A stretch of 64,000 bases of DNA from Bradyrhizobium frederickii. GTDB lineage: Bacteria; Pseudomonadota; Alphaproteobacteria; Rhizobiales; Xanthobacteraceae. The stretch lies in NCBI RefSeq assembly GCF_004570865.1, contig NZ_SPQS01000020.1:62001-126000 (forward strand). Reading direction: 5' to 3'. The notes under the pieces are model-generated. The model was given only the letters and a program-made list of their open reading frames with translations, had not been told where the DNA came from and did no database searches. A program made the translations under genes and the position numbers. This document shows, in pieces, positions 33,991 to 42,869 of this stretch; positions within the stretch are counted from its first letter, which is position 1; each line of letters starts with the position of its first letter.

Positions 33991-34013
33991 GTCCCCGGAC
34001 GTCCGCCGGGGAC
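33991..34013 (-). terminator. Hairpin after ureC, possible attenuator
   Basis: A perfect 8-bp stem GTCCCCGG/CCGGGGAC with a 7-base loop, found about 20 bp after the ureC stop codon in the minus-strand transcript and followed by GGCTTTTGCC. The U tract is weak, so it may only reduce read-through into the ABM and ureEFG genes or protect the upstream mRNA end. Confidence 0.5.
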
Positions 34014-34031
34014 ATGCGTTGAGGCGCTATT

Positions 34032-35750
<1,719 letters not shown>

Positions 35751-35781
35751 GAGCCCCGCTTGCGTTGGAATGTCTGGTGGG

Positions 35782-36321
35782 TCATAGCAGCGCCCTCGCT
35801 GCCTTCACGGCATCATCGAATCTTTCGTCGAGCCACGCATTGCCGCCGCGGCAACCCGCCACGACCTGCGTGGCCCACCCGACGTAGTCGGCGAGATCGT
35901 CGCGCTCCTCGGCACTCGGATCGGTTTGAATCCGCGCCCCGGTATTGCTGATCTTGTCGGCGATCTTGATCAGCTTTGCGCCGGGAGATTTGTGCGGAGC
36001 GTCTTCAATCTGCTTCCGCCGCCGCTCGGCCTTCGGCAGGCTCATGTCGTCGGTGCATTCGACGACGAGGGAAGCCACTCGCTCCGAGAATATCTGCGCA
36101 AGCTCCTTGCACGTGGTGTCGGTGTCTTCGATTGTATCGTGCAGCCACCCGGCTGCGACCAATTCGGCATCGGCGCCATCAGTCGCGGTCGCAAGCAGAT
36201 TCGCGACCTCGGCGAGGTGATTGATGTAAGGTTCGTTCCCGCGCCCTTTCCGCGCCATGCCGTTGTGCCGGCGCGCGGCGAGGTCAGCAGCTTCGGAGAT
36301 GAGGCGGATGGGGGACAGCAT
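35782..36321 (-). CDS. HD-domain phosphohydrolase, MESH1/SpoT-hydrolase-like
   Basis: A 179-residue single-domain HD protein. Motifs in order match the (p)ppGpp hydrolase domain of SpoT and animal MESH1: ARRHNG-MARKG near residue 17, EPYINHLAEVANLL, AGWLHDTIEDTD with the HD pair and ED, and LIKIADKISN. The synthetase domain is absent, so it would be a stand-alone small alarmone hydrolase, though other nucleotides are possible. The start at 36321 is placed seven bases after AGGAGG. The gene overlaps no other but its ribosome-binding site lies within the end of the endonuclease-like gene. It lies between ureB and ureC. Confidence 0.85.
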   Translation of the reverse strand: MLSPIRLISEAADLAARRHNGMARKGRGNEPYINHLAEVANLLATATDGADAELVAAGWLHDTIEDTDTTCKELAQIFSERVASLVVECTDDMSLPKAERRRKQIEDAPHKSPGAKLIKIADKISNTGARIQTDPSAEERDDLADYVGWATQVVAGCRGGNAWLDERFDDAVKAARALL

Positions 36322-36323
36322 GA

Positions 36324-36791
36324 TCATGCCTCCTCGACACCGGGAGACGCGCCACTTTTGTCGTCAGTCAGGGACGCATCGCTGGACGGGTTCCCTTCCC
36401 CCTTGCGGGGGAGGGTTAGGGAGAGGGGTGCCGCTTGCTCCGCTGCTTCGAGGATGGAAAGAACAACGCCCTCCAGGTTCTTCATCACGTCGTCATTGGT
36501 GAAGCGAAGCACCCGATAGCCGCGGGATCCGAACCACGCGTCGCGCCGTTCGTCATGCTGGATACGTTCTTCGAAGTCGTGGCTTTCACCATCGAGTTCA
36601 ACGATGAGCTTGCAGGAATGCGCGACGAAATCGGCGATGTAATTGCCCATGGGAGTCTGGCGACGAAAGGCCGAGCCCGCGAGTCGATCCGCCTTGAGGT
36701 AGCGCAACAGCAACGTCTCGGCGCGAGTCATCTCGCGCCTCAGTCGTTTGGCGCGGGTTCTTTGGAACTGAGGGACCTCGTCGTGTGGCAT
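36324..36791 (-). CDS. DUF559 (Vsr-like) endonuclease-domain protein
   Basis: A 155-residue protein of the DUF559 family, a PD-(D/E)xK nuclease-fold relative of Vsr. Core parts are RTRAKRLRREMTRAETLLL, AGSAFRRQTPMGNYIADFV with the aspartate, KLIVELDGESH with the glutamate and aspartate, and DAWFGSRGYRVLRFTNDDV. The ATG at 36791 directly follows a palindromic repeat whose GGGGAGAGGGGT acts as ribosome-binding site. The last ~40 residues (PLSLTLPRKGEGN and beyond) are a second copy of that repeat read as protein. Biological role is unknown. It lies between ureB and ureC and overlaps the ribosome-binding region of the HD gene. Confidence 0.85.
   Translation of the reverse strand: MPHDEVPQFQRTRAKRLRREMTRAETLLLRYLKADRLAGSAFRRQTPMGNYIADFVAHSCKLIVELDGESHDFEERIQHDERRDAWFGSRGYRVLRFTNDDVMKNLEGVVLSILEAAEQAAPLSLTLPRKGEGNPSSDASLTDDKSGASPGVEEA
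36391..36428. repeat. Palindromic CCCTCC...GGAGGG repeat, copy inside DUF559 gene
   Basis: Starts TTCCCTTCCCCCTTGCGGGG and continues GAGGGTTAGGGAGAGGGG, with a hairpin CCCCCTTGCGGGGG. It matches one arm of the repeat at 20351. Here it lies within the DUF559 coding region and encodes the segment PLSLTLPRKGEGN on the minus strand. Confidence 0.8.
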
Positions 36792-36829
36792 ACCCCTCTC
36801 CCCAACCCTCCCCCGCAAGGGGGGAGGGA
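36791..36829. repeat. Palindromic repeat copy at the DUF559 start codon
   Basis: Begins TACCCCTCTCCCCAACCCTC and ends CCCCGCAAGGGGGGAGGGA, an inverted relative of the copy at 36391. Read on the minus strand it ends in GGGGAGAGGGGT directly before ATG, so the repeat itself provides the Shine-Dalgarno sequence. Confidence 0.8.
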
Positions 36830-36908
36830 GCCTGACCGGCGTGCTCACCTCACTGTCGATCACTGCACTCGCCTCAACCGTGCCGCGCCGCGCTCGTTCC
36901 TCGGGATG

Positions 36909-37214
36909 TCACAGCTTCCCCATGACGTCGCCGCGGAAACCGTAGATCGTCTTCTTGCCGGCCAAGGCCACGAGTTGCACGTCGCGGGTCTGGCCGGGCT
37001 CGAAGCGGACGGCGGTGCCGGCGGCAATGTCGAGGCGCATGCCGCGGGCCTTCTTGCGGTCGAATTTCAGCGCCGGGTTGGTCTCGAAGAAATGGTAGTG
37101 CGAGCCGACCTGGATCGGACGGTCGCCGGTATTGGCCACCGTCAGCGTGAATGTCTTGCGGCCGGCATTGAGCTCGATCTCGCCGTCCTGGATGAAGAGT
37201 TCGCCGGGAATCAT
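36909..37214 (-). CDS. ureB: Urease subunit beta
   Basis: The 101-residue beta subunit of urease, a structural subunit of the UreABC core. The start MIPGELFIQDGEIELNAGR and the centre DRPIQVGSHYHFFETNPAL, with the end YGFRGDVMGKL, are standard. It is co-directional with ureA, 130 bp upstream, but a palindromic repeat lies between them, and two unrelated genes separate it from ureC. Confidence 0.96.
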   Translation of the reverse strand: MIPGELFIQDGEIELNAGRKTFTLTVANTGDRPIQVGSHYHFFETNPALKFDRKKARGMRLDIAAGTAVRFEPGQTRDVQLVALAGKKTIYGFRGDVMGKL

Positions 37215-37238
37215 GTGCTACCTCGTCTTGCTCCGCTG

Positions 37239-37323
37239 CGTCATGGCCGGGCTCGTCCCGGCCATCCACGTGGGGCCGCTTGGTTGAAAGTCGTGGATGC
37301 CCGGGACAAGCCCGGGCATGACG
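37239..37323. repeat. Inverted repeat between ureA and ureB
   Basis: Left arm CGTCATGGCCGGGCTCGTCC continues to GGCCATCCACG. The right arm reads CGTGGATGCCCGGG, then ACAAGCCCGGGCATGACG. The arms pair almost fully around a 20-bp loop, with internal GC-rich hairpins. It lies within the urease operon and could lower or stabilise the downstream transcript. Confidence 0.75.
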
Positions 37324-37344
37324 ATGCTGATACAGTTTCGCGCT

Positions 37345-37647
37345 TCAACGGATCGGCTCGTGCACGGTGACGAGCTTGGTGCCGTCAGGAAACGTCGCCT
37401 CGACCTGGATGTCGTGAATCATCTCGGGGATTCCCGGCATCACCTGGTCGCGGGTCAAAACCTGCGCGCCGGATTGCATCAGCTCGGCCACGGTGCGGCC
37501 GTCGCGCGCGCCCTCGAGGATGAAATCGGAGATGATGGCGATCGCCTCGGGATGGTTGAGCTTGACGCCGCGATCCAGCCTGCGGCGCGCCACGATGGCC
37601 GCCATCGAGATCAGAAGCTTGTCCTTTTCGCGGGGAGACAGGTTCAT
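37345..37647 (-). CDS. ureA: Urease subunit gamma
   Basis: The 100-residue gamma subunit, structural part of the UreABC trimer of trimers. MNLSPREKDKLLISMAAIVA opens it, HPEAIAIISDFILEGARDG follows, and the end VEATFPDGTKLVTVHEPIR is diagnostic. It follows ureD by 37 bp and starts the structural genes. Confidence 0.97.
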   Translation of the reverse strand: MNLSPREKDKLLISMAAIVARRRLDRGVKLNHPEAIAIISDFILEGARDGRTVAELMQSGAQVLTRDQVMPGIPEMIHDIQVEATFPDGTKLVTVHEPIR

Positions 37648-37684
37648 GCAGAATCTCTTCCGTTCAATTCGTCAATTCGGCCAG

Positions 37685-38515
37685 TCAATTCAGCCAGAGC
37701 CGCGGCAGGGCCGCGCCGGTGCGCGCCAGCACGGCCATCATGTCGGCGCGCAAACGCGCCGCATCTTGGGCACAGAACCGCGCCATTGCAACGCCATTCC
37801 AGGCCGAGATTCCGACCTCGCCGGCGAAAGATTCCGACGCTTCGCGAATGCGCTCGACCAAGGCCTCGTCGCCGGGCACGATCAGGGCCGTACCGATCGC
37901 GGCGCCGCCTTTGGCAATGGCCGATCGCGCGAGCTTTGCGCCGATGTCGCCGTCGAGCCGAACCGTCTCGGCGAACACCAGCCGGCCGCCACGCCTCAGC
38001 CGCCAGCGGTCGACGAACTCGCCCTGCTCCATCCGCTCGCCCATGGCGGTGCGGCCGAACACGACGATCTCGCAGAGCAGGAGCGAGGCGGTCTCGTCGA
38101 GCGCGATGTCGAAACGGCGCTGCACCCGGGCCCGGTCGAACAGGATGGTTTCCTGCGGCAGCCAGGACAAATGCGCCTCCGCACCGACCTGCAAAGCGAT
38201 GTTGAGCTGCGCCGCCGGGCCCGGTGCGCGATAGACCTTTTCGGCGGCCGCGGTGGTCAAGGTCAGGCGCGAGCCCTCGCCCGCCGTGACGTCGATATCG
38301 AAACTGTCGCCGCCGGCAACGCCGCCGGCCGTGTTGACGAACACGCCGGACAGGCCCTGATCTTCCGGCGAGGGAAAGCGGACACGGAGCGAGCCGGATT
38401 CATGCAAGGCGCCGCGCCGCGTCGCGCCCTCACGGGCGTGTACCTCGAAGCGCACGGCACCGCGGGCGCGGTTGGCCTCGAACACAGAAGATGTCGCCAA
38501 AGCGTCGCTGCGCAT
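37685..38515 (-). CDS. ureD: Urease accessory protein UreD
   Basis: A 276-residue accessory protein, the scaffold on which UreF and UreG dock during nickel insertion into UreABC. Typical features are EDQGLSGVFVNTAGGVAGGDSFDID near residue 60, the segment LTTAAAEKVYR and, further on, WLPQETILFDRARVQRRFDI. It begins at an ATG at 38515 and lies 31 bp after urtE. This spacing ties the transporter and enzyme genes together in one likely transcript. Confidence 0.94.
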   Translation of the reverse strand: MRSDALATSSVFEANRARGAVRFEVHAREGATRRGALHESGSLRVRFPSPEDQGLSGVFVNTAGGVAGGDSFDIDVTAGEGSRLTLTTAAAEKVYRAPGPAAQLNIALQVGAEAHLSWLPQETILFDRARVQRRFDIALDETASLLLCEIVVFGRTAMGERMEQGEFVDRWRLRRGGRLVFAETVRLDGDIGAKLARSAIAKGGAAIGTALIVPGDEALVERIREASESFAGEVGISAWNGVAMARFCAQDAARLRADMMAVLARTGAALPRLWLN

Positions 38516-38546
38516 CCGTCTCCCCAGCCGGTCGCGGCAGGTTGGT

Positions 38547-39242
38547 CTACAGCGCCATCTGGCGGCTGATCTCGCTCGCGTCGAGGTTGGCGCGGTCGCA
38601 GGTGAATTTCACCGCGCCGCGATCCATCACCGCGAAACTGTCGCCGAGTTCGCAGGCAAAGTCGAGATATTGTTCGACGAGCACGATGGCGATGTTGCCG
38701 AGGTTGCGCAGGTAAGAGATGGCGCGGCCGATATCCTTGATGATCGAGGGCTGGATGCCCTCGGTCGGCTCGTCGAGCAGCAGCAGTTTTGGCCGCATCA
38801 CCAGCGCACGGCCGATCGCGAGCTGCTGCTGCTGGCCGCCGGAGAGATCGCCGCCGCGCCGGCCCAGCATCGATTGCAGCACCGGGAACAGCGAGAACAC
38901 GTCGTCCGGAATGTGCTTGTCCTCGCGCTTGAGCGGGCCGAAGCCGGTCTTGAGGTTTTCCTCGACCGTCAGCAGCGGAAAGATCTCGCGGCCCTGCGGC
39001 ACGAAACCGATGCCCTTGCGGGCGCGCTCATAGGGTTTCAGACCCGTGATGTCGCTGCCGTCAAACACGATCGCACCCGAGGAGATCGGATATTGCCCGA
39101 CCATGGCGCGCAGCAGCGAGGTCTTGCCGACGCCGTTGCGCCCGAGCACGCAGGTCACCTTGCCCGGCTCGGCCGAGATGGAGACGCCGCGCAGCGCCTG
39201 CGCGGCGCCGTAGAACAGGTTGATGTCCTTGACCTCAAGCAT
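38547..39242 (-). CDS. urtE: Urea ABC transporter ATP-binding subunit UrtE
   Basis: A 231-residue ATPase of the branched-chain amino acid/urea ABC family (LivF-like). It has Walker A GRNGVGKTS near residue 35, signature DLSGGQQQQLAIGRALVMRPKLLLLDEP near 135-160, and EGIQPSIIKDI, which distinguishes UrtE. It works with UrtD on the UrtBC permease. Only 3 bp lie between it and urtD. Confidence 0.95.
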   Translation of the reverse strand: MLEVKDINLFYGAAQALRGVSISAEPGKVTCVLGRNGVGKTSLLRAMVGQYPISSGAIVFDGSDITGLKPYERARKGIGFVPQGREIFPLLTVEENLKTGFGPLKREDKHIPDDVFSLFPVLQSMLGRRGGDLSGGQQQQLAIGRALVMRPKLLLLDEPTEGIQPSIIKDIGRAISYLRNLGNIAIVLVEQYLDFACELGDSFAVMDRGAVKFTCDRANLDASEISRQMAL

Positions 39243-39245
39243 CGC

Positions 39246-40007
39246 TCAGCGTCCCAGATAGACTTCGATGACCCGCTCGTTGGACGAAACCTGGTCGATG
39301 GTTCCCTCCGCCAGCACGGTGCCTTCATGCAGGCAGGTGACCTTGACGCCGAGCTCGCGCACGAACGTCATGTCGTGCTCGACGACCATCACGGTATGGG
39401 TCTTGTTGATCTCTTTCAGCAGCTCGGCGGTCAGATGCGTCTCGACGTCGGTCATCCCCGCGACGGGCTCGTCGACGAGAAGCAGCTTCGGATCCTGCGC
39501 CAGCAGCATGCCGATCTCCAGCCATTGCTTCTGGCCGTGGCTGAGGCTGCCGGCAAGGCGGTTGCGGGCGTCGGTGAGGCGGATCGTCTCCAGAACCTTG
39601 TCGATGCGCTCGGACTCGGCTTTGCTGCCGCGCCAGAACAGCGTGCCCTTGACGCTGTGGTCGACGTTGAGCGCCAGCAGGAGGTTGTCCTGCACGGTCT
39701 GGCTCTCGAACACGGTCGGTTTCTGGAATTTACGGCCGATGCCGAGCTCGGCGATGCGGGTCTCGTCGAGCCGCGTCAAATCGGTGACGCCGTCGAACAG
39801 CACGGTGCCCTCGTCCGGCTTGGTCTTGCCGGTGATGATGTCCATCATCGTGGTCTTGCCGGCGCCGTTCGGGCCGATGATGGCGCGCATCTCGCCGGGC
39901 TCGAGCGTCAGCGACAGATTGTTGATGGCGTGGAAGCCGTCGAACGAGACGTGCACGCCGTCGAGATAGAGCATCGCGGACGTTGCGCGGTTGTCCATGA
40001 CGTTCAT
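39246..40007 (-). CDS. urtD: Urea ABC transporter ATP-binding subunit UrtD
   Basis: A 253-residue LivG-like ATPase. It carries Walker A GPNGAGKTT near residue 43, SLSHGQKQWLEIGMLLAQDPKLLLVDEPVAGMT as signature and Walker B, and ends RVIEVYLGR. The SHGQKQ signature in place of SGGQ is characteristic of UrtD. The frame is open back to 40124 within urtC, but MNVMDN at 40007 (or the ATG three codons on) is the likely start, 5 bp after the urtC stop. Confidence 0.95.
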   Translation of the reverse strand: MNVMDNRATSAMLYLDGVHVSFDGFHAINNLSLTLEPGEMRAIIGPNGAGKTTMMDIITGKTKPDEGTVLFDGVTDLTRLDETRIAELGIGRKFQKPTVFESQTVQDNLLLALNVDHSVKGTLFWRGSKAESERIDKVLETIRLTDARNRLAGSLSHGQKQWLEIGMLLAQDPKLLLVDEPVAGMTDVETHLTAELLKEINKTHTVMVVEHDMTFVRELGVKVTCLHEGTVLAEGTIDQVSSNERVIEVYLGR

Positions 40008-40011
40008 CGCG

Positions 40012-41181
40012 CTACTCCGCCATCTTGGGTTCGGTGACGCCGTCCTCGGCCGCAGCACTTGCCATGGTCGCGGCGTTGCGCTTTTCCTTCGACTGGGCCC
40101 ACCAGGCGTTGAAGGTGCCGACAATGCCCTTCGGCAGCAGCAGCGTCACCAGGATGAACAACGCACCCAGCATGAACAGCCAGTACGGCGCCAGCACCCC
40201 CGAGGTGAAGAACGTCTTGGCATAGTTGACGACGACGGCGCCGAGCGCAGCGCCGACCAGCGTGCCGCGGCCGCCGACCGCGACCCAGATCACCGCCTCG
40301 ATCGAATTGCCCGGCGCGAACTCGGACGGATTGATGATGCCGACCTGCGGCACGTAGAGCGCGCCGGCGACGCCGGCCATGCAGGCCGACACCGTGAACA
40401 CGAACAGCTTGTAGGATTCGACCCGGTAGCCGAGGAAGCGCGTGCGCGATTCCGCATCGCGCACCGCGATCAGCACCTTGCCGAGCTTCGACGAGACGAT
40501 GGCGCGGCAGATCAGGAAGCCGGCGATCAGCGCCAGGCAGCTCAAGGCAAACAAGGCAGCGCGCGTCCCTTCGGCCTGCACGTTGAAGCCGAGGATGTCC
40601 TTGAAATCGGTCAGGCCGTTATTGCCGCCGAAGCCGAAATCGTTGCGGAAGAAGGCGAGCAGCAGCGCATAGGTCATCGCCTGCGTGATGATCGACAGGT
40701 ACACGCCGGTGACGCGGGAGCGGAAGGCGAGCCAGCCGAAGCAGAAGGCGAGCAGCCCCGGCACGACCAGCACCATCAGCGCCGCGAACCAGAACATGTC
40801 GAAGCCGTACCAGTACCAGGGCAGCTTCGAATAGTTCAGGAACACCATGAAATCGGGCAGGATCGGATTGCCGTAGACGCCGCGGGTGCCGATCTGCCGC
40901 ATCAGGTACATGCCCATCGCATAGCCGCCGAGCGCGAAGAACGCGCCGTGGCCGAGCGAGAGAATGCCGCAATAGCCCCAGATCAGATCGATCGCGAGCG
41001 CCAGGATGGCGTAGCAGACATATTTTCCCCAGAGCGCGACGAGATAGGTCGGCACCTGCAGGAACGAGCCCGCGGGCAGCAGCAGATTGGAGAGCGGGAT
41101 GAGGATGCCGCAGGCCGCGACGACGGCAAGGAAGATCGTCGCGCCGCGGTCGAGCGATCGCGTCAGCATGTGAGGGGTCAT
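40012..41181 (-). CDS. urtC: Urea ABC transporter permease UrtC
   Basis: A 389-residue permease of the LivM type with about ten transmembrane segments. Recognisable are DLIWGYCGILSLGHGAFFALGGYAMGMYLMRQIG, AFRSRVTGVYLSIITQAMTYALLLAF, and the end ILVTLLLPKGIVG. It pairs with UrtB to form the urea channel. The start overlaps urtB by 4 bp. Confidence 0.95.
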   Translation of the reverse strand: MTPHMLTRSLDRGATIFLAVVAACGILIPLSNLLLPAGSFLQVPTYLVALWGKYVCYAILALAIDLIWGYCGILSLGHGAFFALGGYAMGMYLMRQIGTRGVYGNPILPDFMVFLNYSKLPWYWYGFDMFWFAALMVLVVPGLLAFCFGWLAFRSRVTGVYLSIITQAMTYALLLAFFRNDFGFGGNNGLTDFKDILGFNVQAEGTRAALFALSCLALIAGFLICRAIVSSKLGKVLIAVRDAESRTRFLGYRVESYKLFVFTVSACMAGVAGALYVPQVGIINPSEFAPGNSIEAVIWVAVGGRGTLVGAALGAVVVNYAKTFFTSGVLAPYWLFMLGALFILVTLLLPKGIVGTFNAWWAQSKEKRNAATMASAAAEDGVTEPKMAE

Positions 41182-42785
41182 GCTTCCACCGCACGGCCCT
41201 TGAGCGCGAACAAGCCGCGCGGGCGCTTTTGAATGAACAGGATGATCAGAACCAGGATGGCGATCTTGCCGAGCACGGCGCCGGCGACCGGCTCCAGGAA
41301 CTTGTTGGCGATGCCGAGCGTGAAGGCGCCGACCAGCGTGCCCCAGAGATTGCCGACCCCGCCGAACACCACGACCATGAAGCTGTCGATGATGTAGCTC
41401 TGGCCGAGGTTGGGGCTGACATTGTCGATCTGCGACAGCGCCACCCCGGCGATACCGGCAATGCCCGAACCGAGACCGAAAGTCAGCGCGTCGACGCGCG
41501 AGGTGGCGATGCCCATCGAGGCCGCCATGCGGCGGTTCTGCGTCACCGCGCGCATCTCGAGGCCCAGCGCGGTGTAACGCAGCATCGCGAGCAGGATCGC
41601 GAACACGGCAAGCGTGAAGAGCAGGATCCAGAGCCGGTTATAGGTGATGGTGATCTGGCCGAGCTCGAACGCCCCGCTCATCCAGGAGGGATTGCCAACC
41701 TCGCGGTTGGTCGGGCCGAACATGGTGCGCACCGCCTGCTGCAGCACCAGCGAGAGGCCCCAGGTCGCAAGCAGCGTCTCCAGCGGACGGCCGTAGAGGA
41801 AGCGGATGATGCTGCGCTCGATCAGGACGCCGATCGCGCCGGCGACGAGGAAGGCGAGCGGCACGGCGATCAGCAGCGAATAGTCGAACAGGCCGGGATA
41901 GCGGGTGCGGATCACCTCCTGCACCACGAAAGTGGTGTAGGCCCCGAGCATCACCATCTCGCCATGCGCCATGTTGATCACGCCCATCACGCCGAACGTG
42001 ATGGCGAGTCCGATCGCGGCGAGCAGCAACACCGAGCCGAGCGAGAGGCCGTACCAGGCGTTTTGCACCATGGACCAGACCGCGAGCGAATTCTGGATCG
42101 AGCCGATCGCGCCCGCGGCGGCCTTGGTCACCGAGGCCGGCTGGTCGCCCATGCCGGTGAGCAGCGCCAGCGCTTCCTGGTCGCCGCGTGCCTTGAGCGT
42201 GGCCACGGCCTCGAGCTTCTCGACCTCGGTCGCATCGGACTTGAACAGCAGGATGGCCGCGCGAGCCTCGCCGAGGGCCGTCTTGACGGCTCTGTTGCTT
42301 TCCTTGGCGAGCGCGGCATCGACCGCATCGAGCGCCGTCTCCTCATGCGACTTGAAGACCGATTGCGCGGCCTGCAGGCGCGTTCCGACATCCGGCGACT
42401 GCAGCGTCAGGCCGCCGAGCGCGGCATCGACGCTGCGGCGCAGACGGTTGTTGAGGCGCACCGCGCTCGCACTATCGGGAACGCTGGCCACCGCCTCGCC
42501 GGTCGCGGCGTCGATCGACTTGCCGTCGGTGCCGGTGACGTAAACCTTCTTGCTGTCCGGATCGGCCATCAACCGGCCGTCCTGGAGCGCGCTGATGATG
42601 GGAAAGGCCAGCTTGTTGCCGCTGCTCGCGACTGCGCCGATCGCCTCTTCGGTGTCGGAGAAATCGTCATTGGCGAATTTGGCGACTCCGTCCTCGAACG
42701 GACCGGCGAAGGCCGGCAGCGCAAACGCGATCAGTAACAATGAGAGCGCAAGCGAGCAGAGGCGCGCGGACAAATAGGCTGGCAC
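41178..42785 (-). CDS. urtB: Urea ABC transporter permease UrtB
   Basis: A LivH-type permease of about 535 residues. Unlike amino-acid permeases it has a signal-like N-terminus and a periplasmic helical domain of about 220 residues before the membrane part, which is usual for UrtB. The membrane part starts NAWYGLSLGSVLLLAAIGLAITFGVMGVINMAHGEMVMLGAY. The reading frame extends to 42851, but that piece would run through a perfect hairpin and encode a run of arginines, so I take the GTG at 42785. Its ribosome-binding site is weak, suggesting coupling or reduced synthesis relative to UrtA. Confidence 0.9.
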   Translation of the reverse strand: MPAYLSARLCSLALSLLLIAFALPAFAGPFEDGVAKFANDDFSDTEEAIGAVASSGNKLAFPIISALQDGRLMADPDSKKVYVTGTDGKSIDAATGEAVASVPDSASAVRLNNRLRRSVDAALGGLTLQSPDVGTRLQAAQSVFKSHEETALDAVDAALAKESNRAVKTALGEARAAILLFKSDATEVEKLEAVATLKARGDQEALALLTGMGDQPASVTKAAAGAIGSIQNSLAVWSMVQNAWYGLSLGSVLLLAAIGLAITFGVMGVINMAHGEMVMLGAYTTFVVQEVIRTRYPGLFDYSLLIAVPLAFLVAGAIGVLIERSIIRFLYGRPLETLLATWGLSLVLQQAVRTMFGPTNREVGNPSWMSGAFELGQITITYNRLWILLFTLAVFAILLAMLRYTALGLEMRAVTQNRRMAASMGIATSRVDALTFGLGSGIAGIAGVALSQIDNVSPNLGQSYIIDSFMVVVFGGVGNLWGTLVGAFTLGIANKFLEPVAGAVLGKIAILVLIILFIQKRPRGLFALKGRAVEA

Positions 42786-42811
42786 TGTGAATGACCCCGG
42801 CAGAAATGGGT

Positions 42812-42841
42812 GGAGAAGGCGGCGGGATCGCCGCCTTCTCC
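42812..42841. terminator. Perfect 12-bp-stem hairpin between urtA and urtB
   Basis: GGAGAAGGCGGC and GCCGCCTTCTCC form a perfect 12-bp stem around the loop GGGATC. It follows the urtA stop codon by 28 bp and has no U tract. Such hairpins behind solute-binding protein genes often protect the mRNA or partly terminate transcription, giving more binding protein than permease. Confidence 0.75.
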
Positions 42842-42869
42842 GCTCGTGCAATGCAGTGTCAGATCCGGA

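Noticed and set aside
42786..42851. Arg-rich N-terminal extension of UrtB
   Set aside because: Encoded by a perfect 12-bp-stem hairpin, and it would precede the real signal-like segment.
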